A stretch of DNA of 33,362 nt from QAMH01 sp964435565. Its GTDB lineage: Bacteria; Actinomycetota; Coriobacteriia; Coriobacteriales; QAMH01. Numbering within the stretch: the stretch's first letter is position 1; every line of letters starts with the position of its first letter. Both the position numbers and the translations under genes were made by a program. The stretch is taken from contig CAYSZR010000018.1 in NCBI GenBank assembly GCA_964435565.1, forward strand, positions 1-33,362. The letters are read 5' to 3'. A model generated the notes under the pieces. That model was not told where the DNA came from. It ran no database searches and worked only from the letters and a program-made list of their open reading frames with translations. Positions 1-6,988 of this stretch are shown piece by piece.

Positions 1-633
1 GCGCCCGACCCCGCGTTCGCGTAAATAGGTGAGCGTGAGCTCTGCCATTTCGCCAGCACCTAAGATCAGGACCTCACGCCCTGCTAGCGTGCCGAAGATC
101 TGTTCTGCCTGATTGACGGCGACCGTCGAGACCGACACAGAGCGGCTCCCGATTTCAGTTTCGCTTCGGGCAAGCTTGCCAACTTCAAGCGCCTTGCGAA
201 ACAGGCAACTGAACACTTCCTTTGTTGCGCCTCGAGCTTCTGCCGTCAGAAACGCCCGACGTACCTGGCCTAAAATCTGTGCCTCTCCCAAGACAAGCGA
301 ATCAAGCGATGCAGCAACGCGAAAGAGATTCTCGATCATCGCCTCGCCTTGCCTGACATAGAGGCTTTCTTTCATTTCATCTAATTCGGCATCGTCTAGA
401 CCCCTGTAAGCGGCAAAGAACTCCGTAATCGCCTGATAGCCGCGCGGCCCTGTGATAGCGCTCGCATAAACCTCGGTGCGATTACAAGTCGACACAATCA
501 CCGCCTGCGTGATCTCGTCTTTTGCAAGTAGCGCGTCAAGCGCATGTGGAAGCTCGTGTTCAGCACATGCGAGCTTTTCGCGCAAAGCGACCGGCGCGGT
601 TTTGTGATTAAGCCCGACAACCAACAGTGTCAT
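1..633 (-). CDS. hemA: Glutamyl-tRNA reductase, N-terminal part (cut by window edge)
   Basis: The protein reduces glutamyl-tRNA(Glu) to glutamate-1-semialdehyde, the first committed step of C5-pathway tetrapyrrole synthesis in the cytoplasm. The 211 visible residues start with MTLLVVGLNHKTAPV and include the catalytic-cysteine motif STCNRTEVY (about residues 48-56) and SLVLGEAQILGQV (about 113-125), both family hallmarks; the NADPH-binding domain begins near the window edge (VLILGAGEMAEL-like stretch). The ATG at 631-633 is preceded by AAGGAG at suitable spacing. It is the last visible gene of the riboswitch-led cobalamin operon, about 60 bp after the precorrin-2 dehydrogenase gene. The remaining half lies outside the window, so integrity cannot be judged. 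Identity is secure. Confidence 0.95.
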   Translation of the reverse strand, partial: MTLLVVGLNHKTAPVALREKLACAEHELPHALDALLAKDEITQAVIVSTCNRTEVYASAITGPRGYQAITEFFAAYRGLDDAELDEMKESLYVRQGEAMIENLFRVAASLDSLVLGEAQILGQVRRAFLTAEARGATKEVFSCLFRKALEVGKLARSETEIGSRSVSVSTVAVNQAEQIFGTLAGREVLILGAGEMAELTLTYLRERGVGR

Positions 634-652
634 GTGTCTTACTCCTTAGAGA

Positions 653-668
653 CCATCCATAAGGATGG
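653..668 (-). other. Small hairpin between sirC and hemA
   Basis: CCATCC and GGATGG pair around a four-base loop in the 58-bp gap before hemA. There is no U-tract, so this is not an intrinsic terminator; it could be an mRNA processing or stability element. Role unknown. Confidence 0.35.
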
Positions 669-691
669 CGCCTTTTGGCAACTTCTCGAGC

Positions 692-1150
692 CTAGCGCCC
701 GTCTAGCCATTCTTCGATCCGCTGACGCAATTCCTTAGCACGAGCAGGTGACGTGCCGCCAGTCGAAATCGCAATCTGGACCTCATCTCGAACCACCTCG
801 GATGGCGTGATTACCTCACCGCCCTTGCGATCGACTGCGCAGACAAGAGCCCCCTGCATATGTGCCGCCTCAATCACCGCATCGTTCACACCCGAGTCAT
901 CGGTCGCAGCGTATACGAGAAAACACTCGTGCGCATCATTCACATCAAAAGCGCGTTTCTCGAACACAAGCTTGCCTTGATCGGCCCAAAGCATGATTTT
1001 TTCGCTTGCATCAGGTGCGATCACACGCACCGCAATACCATGGCGCAGCAAGTTTGCGACCTTGCGTGTGGCTATGGTGCCACCACCCACGACCAGCACG
1101 CGTTTGTCGCGCATATCTATGAAAAGCGGCAGATACGGACTGGTTTTCAT
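692..1150 (-). CDS. Precorrin-2 dehydrogenase (SirC / Met8p / CysG N-domain type)
   Basis: This enzyme oxidises precorrin-2 to sirohydrochlorin with NAD+. The 152-residue protein begins with the family pattern YLPLFIDMRDKRVLVVGGG, followed by GTIATRKVANLL, the NAD-binding Rossmann motif and the conserved region after it. ATDDSGVNDAV (about residues 80-90) and STGGTSPARAKELRQ near the end are also typical. It is short, containing the NAD domain and little of the C-terminal dimerisation/chelatase part, as in SirC-like proteins that lack ferrochelatase activity. It starts three bases after the cbiL stop with no strong Shine-Dalgarno, suggesting translational coupling. Its product is the substrate of the CbiK chelatase encoded first in the same operon, so pathway logic supports the call. 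Confidence 0.88.
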   Translation of the reverse strand: MKTSPYLPLFIDMRDKRVLVVGGGTIATRKVANLLRHGIAVRVIAPDASEKIMLWADQGKLVFEKRAFDVNDAHECFLVYAATDDSGVNDAVIEAAHMQGALVCAVDRKGGEVITPSEVVRDEVQIAISTGGTSPARAKELRQRIEEWLDGR

Positions 1151-1153
1151 ATT

Positions 1154-1843
1154 CTAATCACCGACCAACACGATTACGAAATAGCCTTCGTCGCCGACAA
1201 CTTCCATATGGTCGAGTACTCGCTCGTTGGGTAGACCGCAGTTTACGACCATCGATGCTTTATCGGCCATTCCCAGATTCTCGAGCGTTTCCATAACCTG
1301 CGGGAGCGCACTGCCTGATTTCATCAGAACCTTAGTGCCGGGAAGCCTCAGCTCATCTTCGATGTCATCTCCAGAAATCCCCGGAACGATGTGCAACGGA
1401 AGATGCATCTTGGTCAGACTTGTGTGCAATTTGGCCGCCGACGCGCAAAAGCTCGTCACACCTGAAACGGTCTCGCACGCGTAGCCTGCATCCATCACGA
1501 TTTTCTCGATATACGACCATGTCCCGAACAACGTCGCGTCACCTAAGTTAAGCAGCGCGACATCCTTGCCTTCATCGAGCTTCTCCATGACCTGCGAGGC
1601 GATTGTGCGATGTGCAGACGTGCGAACATCATGGCCGCCCTTCATGTTGAAATCGAGGAAGATGATTTCCTTTCCGGATACATCCGCTGCGCCCTTGGCG
1701 ATATCGAGCGCCAATGTGTTTTCGCCTTTGGTGCGTGGCGCCGCAATAACAGGACACGCCTCGATCACCCTGACGGCCTTGAGCGTCATGAGCTCGGGAT
1801 CACCCGGTCCCACACTCACTCCGTACAAAATTCCCTTACCCAC
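1154..1843 (-). CDS. cbiL: Precorrin-2 / cobalt-factor II C20-methyltransferase
   Basis: The protein methylates C20 of cobalt-factor II or precorrin-2 with S-adenosylmethionine in corrin ring synthesis. The 229-residue product opens with GILYGVSVGPGDPELMTLKA, the tetrapyrrole-methylase signature in its CbiL/CobI form. It continues with the LNLGDATLFGTWSYI region (about 95-110), VSGVTSFCASAAKL and IVPGIS. The reading frame extends upstream, but the GTG at 1841-1843 is the likely start: AAAGGAG lies six to seven bases before it and homology begins at once. It overlaps nothing and follows the second surface-protein gene by 13 bp. Its use of cobalt-factor II would agree with an early-cobalt-insertion (anaerobic) pathway fed by CbiK. 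Precorrin-2 as the true substrate cannot be excluded from sequence. Confidence 0.88.
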   Translation of the reverse strand: MGKGILYGVSVGPGDPELMTLKAVRVIEACPVIAAPRTKGENTLALDIAKGAADVSGKEIIFLDFNMKGGHDVRTSAHRTIASQVMEKLDEGKDVALLNLGDATLFGTWSYIEKIVMDAGYACETVSGVTSFCASAAKLHTSLTKMHLPLHIVPGISGDDIEDELRLPGTKVLMKSGSALPQVMETLENLGMADKASMVVNCGLPNERVLDHMEVVGDEGYFVIVLVGD

Positions 1844-1859
1844 TGAAAGGCTCCTTTCA
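1844..1859 (-). promoter_or_regulatory. Palindrome enclosing the cbiL ribosome binding site
   Basis: TGAAAGG and CCTTTCA form a seven-base-pair inverted repeat with a two-base centre. It covers the stop codon of the preceding gene and the Shine-Dalgarno (AAAGGAG) of cbiL. Folding in mRNA would hide the binding site until a ribosome finishes the upstream gene. The pairing is seen in the sequence; the regulatory role is inferred. Confidence 0.4.
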
Positions 1860-2900
1860 CTTACGCCGTTCGCGCGCGGTTCTATGCGTACGTCGTGATA
1901 CCACGAGAACGGCAGCATAGCCAAGAGCGAACAAGCACACGACGACAATGACGACAAGCAGGCCCGGTCCGCTCGTCGTGCTCTTCTGCTGAAGGCCCGA
2001 CGACCAAAACGTGATCTGATATTCGATTTCATAAGGCTGGCTGAGAGCAGTCGTATCGGCTACGACGTCGATTGGCACATCAAAACCGGAAATGGGAATC
2101 TCGAAAACGGAATCGCCGCCATCATTCACCGGATAATACGTTGTCGATCCCACGACCATGTAATCGTAATACTGGCTCGACCATTCGATACGCGCCACGC
2201 CCAACCCATCGTTAAGGGTCACCTGACACGGATCGCTCAGCGAAGCTCGCCCACTGCCACCTGATAATGTCGTCGTGCACGTGTACACGCCATTGGGAAG
2301 CCCTCGCACGGCGCTCGAATCGGCAACCGCCTGCTTGCCCTCTGCGCTCAACGCGCTTGTCGGAAGTGATGCAGCAAGGAAGATGACCTGATGGTCATAC
2401 CAGAGGTTCTTCTTTGCCGAAAGCGCGGTGATATCGATGGCGCTATTCAATGATTCAACAGGGACCGTATAACAATACTGCCCCGTCTCTGCATCGACCT
2501 TGTAGCCAATGTAGCTGCTCAAATCGGCTAGATAGGCATCTTTTCCCACACCCATAAAAAGCTTGCTATAGCCACGACCGTTCAGCATGATCTTTGCCGT
2601 CATCTTGCCGTTTTTTACCGTGAGCTTGCAATCGACAACGCGCAGAAGCGAAGAGTCCGTACGCACGGCGATGTCATAGGTGCCGTCTTCGATCATGTCG
2701 CCAGTCACCGACGTCAGTCGCTGCGCATCGATTTGCATACGCGCGCCATAGTCTGTCGAGCTTGCCGGCTCGCCCAGGCCCGCAAATGCGCTCTGCGGCA
2801 TAAAACACAGGCAGGACAGCGCGAAAAGACATGCGAAGAGAATTCTTGGCGAAAAATACCAAGCGCGCGGCGAGCGATTCTTATCAATCATCTGCCGCAT
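1857..2900 (-). CDS. Membrane-anchored two-domain surface protein, NEAT/Shp-like (paralog 2)
   Basis: The function is not established. The 347-residue protein has a signal peptide (basic start, hydrophobic ILFACLFALSCLCF, cleavage after AFA near residue 40). Next come a first beta-rich domain (about 60-190, with DGTYDIAVRTDSSLL, LTVKNGKMTAKI, GYSKLFMG, and LWYDHQVIF) and a second domain (about 210-310, with NGVYTCTTTLSGGSGRASL, WSSQYYDYMVVG, FEIPI). A C-terminal transmembrane helix with a basic tail ends it. These domains resemble NEAT and Shp-type heme-binding surface domains; the Met in YDYMVV and KLFMG could be tetrapyrrole ligands, but that is inference. Start: ATG 2898-2900 overlaps the permease stop by one base, with AAGGAG eleven bases upstream. 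It is paralogous to the gene at 4617-5597, and the two flank the ABC transporter. Confidence 0.7.
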   Translation of the reverse strand: MRQMIDKNRSPRAWYFSPRILFACLFALSCLCFMPQSAFAGLGEPASSTDYGARMQIDAQRLTSVTGDMIEDGTYDIAVRTDSSLLRVVDCKLTVKNGKMTAKIMLNGRGYSKLFMGVGKDAYLADLSSYIGYKVDAETGQYCYTVPVESLNSAIDITALSAKKNLWYDHQVIFLAASLPTSALSAEGKQAVADSSAVRGLPNGVYTCTTTLSGGSGRASLSDPCQVTLNDGLGVARIEWSSQYYDYMVVGSTTYYPVNDGGDSVFEIPISGFDVPIDVVADTTALSQPYEIEYQITFWSSGLQQKSTTSGPGLLVVIVVVCLFALGYAAVLVVSRRTHRTARERRK

Positions 2901-3686
2901 CAATAGAGTTTCTCCTTGATGAGCTTGCAATCGATAATGAAAAATCCGATTGCAAAAACGACGAGCGTGATGAGCGACCACCAGGGAAACGCCCAGCCCA
3001 GGGCTGAGGCGCGAATGATTTCTGAGGAGTGCGTAAGTGGCAGACACCAGATAACGTAGGCAACCGCCTCGGGTAACGAGCTGACCGAAAACAACGTCCC
3101 GCACAAAAAAGTCATCGGCGTAATGAGTATGGCGCCCAGCATATTGAGCGTCGGACTCGAATTAGCCAGCAATCCGGCCATAACGCCCATCAAAGAATAC
3201 ACAAAGCATGACAGGACGATACAGCCGATGAACCCAGGCGTCAGGAAAATGTCCGGCGTCAGAAACAATCCGAGCACAAGCATGCAAGCGCTACCCACCA
3301 GACCTTTGAGCATGCCGATGACAGACTTGCCCAAAATGATGGAAGGCGTGTGCATGGGACATAAGATGAGCTCNNNNNNNNNNGATGAGCTCGTCGAAGC
3401 TCGTATAAAAAAGTCGTTGAATGAGTATCTTTTGCGAAGAAGATGCAAATCCTGCGGTCAAGGTAGTAATAGCGATGATACCGGGAATAACGTAGGCGAT
3501 ATAGGAGACATCTGCCGCACCCGTAGAACCGCTTCTCATTCCATAGCCAAACGCCAGCAGATAGAGCAAAGGGCCGATAATAGAAGAAATAGTCACCTGG
3601 ACGATGTTGCGGCGGAAATAACACAGATCGCCATAGGCAACGCGCACGGTTTCAGAAAAGATATTATAGGGCGTGAAGCGTTTCAC
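2900..3686 (-). CDS. ABC-2 type transporter permease (interrupted by an assembly gap)
   Basis: This is the membrane subunit of an ABC-2 exporter, working with the ATPase encoded just upstream. The N-terminal part (start GTG at 3686, reading GTGAAACGC) has one helix around IISSIIGPLLYLLAFGYGM and the region SYIAYVIPGIIAITTLTAGF. The C-terminal part has helices around LGLFLTPDIFLTPGFIGCIVL, MGVMAGLLANSSPTL, MLGAILITPMTFLCGTLFSV, and a last helix before the stop. About six helices fit the family. The ten Ns at 3374-3383 split the frame; fusing the duplicated flanking nine-mer restores one ORF reading YTSFDELILCPMHTPSIILG, as expected for this family. The start overlaps the ATPase stop (GTGA). 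The substrate is unknown; operon context points to a tetrapyrrole or metal-related role. Confidence 0.85.
3374..3383. other. Assembly gap (10 N) inside the permease gene
   Basis: The nine bases GATGAGCTC stand immediately before and immediately after the Ns, which means the two contig ends overlap. Collapsing the overlap and removing the Ns restores the permease frame, so the true gap is negative in size. Ten is a placeholder length. Confidence 0.9.
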
Positions 3687-4614
3687 AGCTTCCTCCCCGT
3701 CAGCTCGAGAAAGACGTCCTCAAGATTTGCCTCGCGTATCTGAATAGCGCACGCGTCTGCAACATCGAGCGATGCCTGTTGCGCCTCTGCCCGCGTCGAA
3801 AAGAAGCTCACGTGCTCTGCACCTGTCTCATCTGTAACGACCAGTGTGAACGGTCCGACAGTGCCACGCAGTTCTTCTGGCGTTCCTTCGGCGATAAAAT
3901 GCCCCGCATTGATAATACCCACGCGATCGCATAGGTCTTCTGCCTCGAACATGTAATGCGTGGTAAGAAATATCGTCGTTCCATCGTTATTGATCGAGCG
4001 AATCATCTGGTGCAACAAAGCACGCGATTGGGTATCGAGACCAGTTGCCGGCTCGTCCATGAAAAGGATCTGGGGATTATGGATAAGACTGCAGACGATT
4101 GCAGCACGCTTCTTCCAACCGCCCGACAAGTCGCGCACAAGCGTGTCGAGCCTATCGGTGAGTTGCATGCGCTCGCAAAGCCTGCTCATGTTTTCGCGAA
4201 TAGCCGCCTGCGACATGTTTTGCATGAGCCCATGGTGCACGATGTTCTCGCGTACGCTGATCTCCTTTTCAAGGCTATGCTGCTGCTGAACGACGCCGAT
4301 ACCACGTCGCGCATTGATGCGATCGGCTATGGCGTCGCATTCGCCCAGTCTGATCGCACCCGAATCGGGAAGATCCATGGTAGTGAGCATGCTCAGCGTC
4401 GTCGTCTTTCCCGCGCCGTTGGGTCCGAGAAAACCGTAAATCTCNNNNNNNNNNCTTTGCGCACGCCGAGCGTAAGGTCATCGACAGCAATGAGCTTACC
4501 GAAGCTCTTCACCAGATGTTCGGCGCGAATAACGTCGTCATCATGCAGCACCCCCGCAAAATCAGCAGGAGACACTTCCACATCGACCTCATTATCGCGT
4601 TTGAAAAAGCTCAC
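3683..4614 (-). CDS. ABC transporter ATP-binding protein (interrupted by an assembly gap)
   Basis: This is the ATPase of the ABC-2 exporter. After an acidic N-terminal extension of about 25 residues come IRAEHLVKSFGKLIAVDDLTL, then (across the ten-N gap at 4445-4454) EIYGFLGPNGAGKTTTLSML, the Walker A motif. The Q-loop region GIGVVQQQHSLEKEISVREN, signature LSGGWKKRAAI, Walker B ILFMDEPATGLD and switch histidine LTTHYMFEAEDL follow. It ends with the C-terminal domain typical of drug/lantibiotic-type exporters. The signature LSGGW instead of LSGGQ is a mild variation seen in this subfamily. Start: GTG at 4614, two bases after the upstream stop, with only a weak Shine-Dalgarno, so coupling is likely. 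Read literally, the ten-N spacer breaks the frame. Confidence 0.87.
4445..4454. other. Assembly gap (10 N) inside the ABC ATPase gene
   Basis: The gap falls just before the Walker A motif. Frame continuity from ..GVRK to EIYGFLGPNG requires an unknown length of 2, 5, 8 or similar (2 modulo 3), or a one-base overlap; literal ten breaks the frame. Family members usually have a single Gly at this point (K-G-E-I-Y-G), which two missing bases would supply. Confidence 0.85.
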
Positions 4615-4616
4615 CC

Positions 4617-5597
4617 TTACTCTTCCAGATCTTTCATCTTGCGCCTACGTATAAAAACCACCCCGGCAATCACGATGATTGCCACGATGCAAACGACCAC
4701 GATACCAGCTAATGGAACACCCTGCCCATCCGCGATCTCGATTTGCCCTGAATGGAGACTGATCGTAGTGAGGATGTCTTTCTTCGCTGTGGTAATGGTC
4801 ACGGGTACCGCTGTATCGAACACAACTGCCGGAAGCTCGAAGACCGATGCGCCCGACGACATATCTGCCGTATACGTCTCGCCGGCCATAAGGATCTTTT
4901 GGTAATCAGTGCCATTGAACTCGAGCTTGACGGTCGCTTTTCCATTCTCGACCGTCAAAGGCGCAGGACTCACGAGTTCGTCATTACCACCTGAAATATC
5001 CGCAGCTATAGTGTATTTTCCGTTTTTCAGGTCCTTGATCGGGGTTGATGCCCTAACCGCCTGCTGCGCTTCGGTCGAAAGAGCCGATTCAGGAAGCGAT
5101 CCGGCAATGAACACGATGGTATGGTCGTACCACTGACCACGACGTTTGCTATACGAGGAGCACTGGATATCTGCATTCAAAGCCGTGACTTCGCCGATAT
5201 CGTAGGTGTAATCGCCCTCAGCGTCCTTCACATAAGGAATGCGGTCACCTTCTGCAGCGGCAGCAGCTTGTTGGGCCGTGCCGTTGTAGAGCCACTGGTA
5301 CCCATCGCTCGACAACGTGACAACTGCGGTCATCTTGCCGTTTTTAACCGTTAGCTGGCAATCCACGATGTTGAACATCTGCGTATCGGTCTCGACGATG
5401 ATTGAATACGTGCCATCGGCAATCTGATCGCCGGTTACTTTGGACATTCCTTCTGCGTTTACGGCCTCGCGCCCACCGTAATCGCCGCTTGTCGCAACGT
5501 TGCCGGCGCTGCTGTCTGCACATGCGAAAGGACACAGGGCAAAAACGATCGCGACACTGAAAATCACGCCTGCAATGATGTGCTGTATTCGATTCAT
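4617..5597 (-). CDS. Membrane-anchored two-domain surface protein, NEAT/Shp-like (paralog 1)
   Basis: The function is not established. The 326-residue protein has a signal peptide (MNRIQHIIAGVIFSVAIVFA, cleavage probably after CADS or ACA near residue 27), a first domain (about 45-185: DGTYSIIVETDTQMF, LTVKNGKMTAVVTLS, GYQWLYNG, QWYDHTIVFIAGSLP) and a second domain (about 195-285: NGKYTIAADISGG, LTVENGKATVKLEF, DYQKILMAGETY, FELPAVVFD). A transmembrane helix (VPLAGIVVVCIVAIIVIAGV) with an RRRK tail closes it. The same pattern of landmarks occurs in the product of 1857-2900, so this is a duplicated gene. ATG 5595-5597 has GGAGGG upstream and begins a clean signal peptide; earlier in-frame starts lack this. 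Heme or tetrapyrrole binding is inferred from NEAT/Shp resemblance and from neighbours. Confidence 0.7.
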   Translation of the reverse strand: MNRIQHIIAGVIFSVAIVFALCPFACADSSAGNVATSGDYGGREAVNAEGMSKVTGDQIADGTYSIIVETDTQMFNIVDCQLTVKNGKMTAVVTLSSDGYQWLYNGTAQQAAAAAEGDRIPYVKDAEGDYTYDIGEVTALNADIQCSSYSKRRGQWYDHTIVFIAGSLPESALSTEAQQAVRASTPIKDLKNGKYTIAADISGGNDELVSPAPLTVENGKATVKLEFNGTDYQKILMAGETYTADMSSGASVFELPAVVFDTAVPVTITTAKKDILTTISLHSGQIEIADGQGVPLAGIVVVCIVAIIVIAGVVFIRRRKMKDLEE

Positions 5598-5615
5598 CTG
5601 CCCTCCCTCGCACAA

Positions 5616-5653
5616 ACGGGCCACCGAGAGATACCCCCCCCCCGATGGCCCGT
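5616..5653 (-). repeat. Inverted repeat with a run of ten C/G in its loop
   Basis: ACGGGCCA (5616-5623) and TGGCCCGT (5646-5653) are perfect inverted repeats around a loop containing ten consecutive C (5634-5643, G on the sense strand). It lies between the cbiK stop and the Shine-Dalgarno of the first surface-protein gene. There is no U-tract, so it is not a standard terminator. Homopolymers of this length are prone to slippage in replication and to sequencing error. Confidence 0.6.
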
Positions 5654-5670
5654 GATTTCAAATATGTCGG

Positions 5671-6648
5671 CTAATTTAGTTTCTCTTTCTTGAGCGTATC
5701 GTCTAGATGCTTGCGATAGAGCTCCTGAACAGGAAGCATCTGGCCGAGCCCATCAAGAATGGGGATCACCGTATAACCCAGCCCCGCAAAATAGGTCTTG
5801 AGCGAGTCTTCATCGCCTGCCATATCGTTGTTGGCATGATCGCCGCACACAACCATGAAGTCTTCGAGTACGACGCGTTTGTAATTTTTGCCAGATGCCT
5901 GCATGAGCTTGTAGGCATCTTCCTTTTGAACCGTTCCTTCAACGGTGCAGACAAAGTAGTTCGCCCAAGCCGGATCCTCGGCCTCCATCGCATCGATGGT
6001 CGACTGGGTCTGATCGTAGAACTTGTCAGATTCGCCACCCATCTTCTCATTGCCGTGACCCAAAAGGACAAAAGCGGTCGAACCATCGTCATATTCCTTG
6101 GTATTGGCGCGCACTGCACTTAGAACAGTACGGTAATCGCTGTCTTCATTGAGCAGACAACCGACCATAGCGGTCTTCGTAAAGCTCTTAGCCGACTGTC
6201 CCAGCGCGTTTTTGACATCCTGATATTCGGCTCCGGCGGTAAGATGCGTCGGCAAAACAACGAGCGTCTTAATGCCCTTATCTGAAGCATCTTTGAGCGC
6301 TTCTTCGAAGTTCATGATCGTGATGGGATAGTTGTCATCACTGCCATCAGCATTGATACCTTTGCCCTGGGCGAGCTTGTCGATGATATCTTGAGCGGTG
6401 AAGGCGCGTTGCACCTTCCAATCAGGATGCGATTCACGGATGATGTCCTCGATGGCGCCGATGGTGATATGACGACTGTTGTCGAAGGTCGTGCCGAAGC
6501 TCGTGACGATAATCTCTTTATCAACAGCGCCCTTGTTCGACGAGCCGTTGCTACAGCCAGCCGCAGTCAATACGCCGAGCGCGCCAACCGCTGCCGCACC
6601 TGCAAGCATTCCTCGCCTGGAAATACTCCCTGCCTGTTCTGATGCCAT
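5671..6648 (-). CDS. cbiK: Exported sirohydrochlorin cobaltochelatase (CbiK, periplasmic-type lipoprotein)
   Basis: The enzyme inserts Co2+ (possibly Fe2+) into sirohydrochlorin. The 325-residue protein carries an export signal: twin arginine SRRGMLAG (R11-R12), a hydrophobic stretch, and lipobox LTAAGC (C32), suggesting Tat-dependent lipoprotein export. The mature part has the CbiK fold landmarks VTSFGTTFDNSR (48-59), LLGHGNE with H198, CTVEGTV with E237 and VCGDHAN with H271, matching the His/Glu/His metal site of the family. This layout resembles the CbiK(P) of Desulfovibrio, a periplasmic, heme-binding chelatase. ATG 6646-6648 with CAGGGAA upstream was chosen because the twin-arginine signal starts properly there. 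It is the first gene after the cobalamin riboswitch. An exported chelatase needs its substrate to cross the membrane. Confidence 0.92.
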   Translation of the reverse strand: MASEQAGSISRRGMLAGAAAVGALGVLTAAGCSNGSSNKGAVDKEIIVTSFGTTFDNSRHITIGAIEDIIRESHPDWKVQRAFTAQDIIDKLAQGKGINADGSDDNYPITIMNFEEALKDASDKGIKTLVVLPTHLTAGAEYQDVKNALGQSAKSFTKTAMVGCLLNEDSDYRTVLSAVRANTKEYDDGSTAFVLLGHGNEKMGGESDKFYDQTQSTIDAMEAEDPAWANYFVCTVEGTVQKEDAYKLMQASGKNYKRVVLEDFMVVCGDHANNDMAGDEDSLKTYFAGLGYTVIPILDGLGQMLPVQELYRKHLDDTLKKEKLN

Positions 6649-6740
6649 ATCAGTTCCCTGCCCTTTCCAAATAGTCTTTTTCTGATACCTCACAGCAGGC
6701 AGCGCCCATGAAAAAACGCCTTCTCCCGGGGTTCACAGGA

Positions 6741-6848
6741 GCATGACGAGTTCACAGGCAGTGCCAAGCATTCTGACTTCGGAATATTTCCGTTACAGTA
6801 ATGGCCCTTGCTCAGGATTTGCACCTGATTCCCTTGGCACCTTCATGC
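6741..6848 (-). promoter_or_regulatory. Cobalamin (B12) riboswitch upstream of cbiK
   Basis: On the minus strand the conserved core is read as GGTGCCAAGGGAATCAGGTG, then CAAATCCTGAGCAAGGGCC, ATTACTGTAACGG, a variable stem and the B12-box-like AAGTCAGAATGCTTGGCAC. Paired arms are visible: GTGCCAAG with CTTGGCAC (plus positions 6761-6768 and 6833-6840) and an outer GCATGA with TCATGC (6741-6746 and 6843-6848). About 92 bases of leader follow before the cbiK ATG; a run of six T lies there (on plus as AAAAAA near 6713) but I could not draw a convincing terminator stem. So control may be translational. Bound adenosyl- or methylcobalamin would lower expression of the whole operon. Upstream DNA to 6988 holds no gene; I see no clear promoter in it. 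Confidence 0.9.
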
Positions 6849-6966
6849 ACATCACAGCGCATGTCAGCTTCAACTGCCCGTATGCGGTTATCAATACAGC
6901 TTCGTCATTGTACTGCAAAGCACACGTTCAAGCGAGCATAGAAGAAAGAAATGCATCAGCGACCCC

Positions 6967-6987
6967 GTAAAACCCTCCCGATGAGGG
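6967..6987 (-). terminator. Weak intrinsic terminator after the ArsR/SmtB gene
   Basis: On the minus strand CCCTC-ATCGG-GAGGG is followed by TTTTA, directly after the regulator stop codon. The stem is only five base pairs. It separates the metal-efflux operon from the downstream riboswitch leader. Confidence 0.55.
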
Positions 6988-6988
6988 A

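Noticed and set aside
3123..3743. Plus-strand ORF across the permease gap
   Set aside because: It reads through the Ns and mirrors the permease gene on the other strand; no domain is recognisable.
6743..6970. Plus-strand ORF across the riboswitch region
   Set aside because: It has no family similarity, lacks a good Shine-Dalgarno and overlaps the conserved riboswitch core on the other strand.
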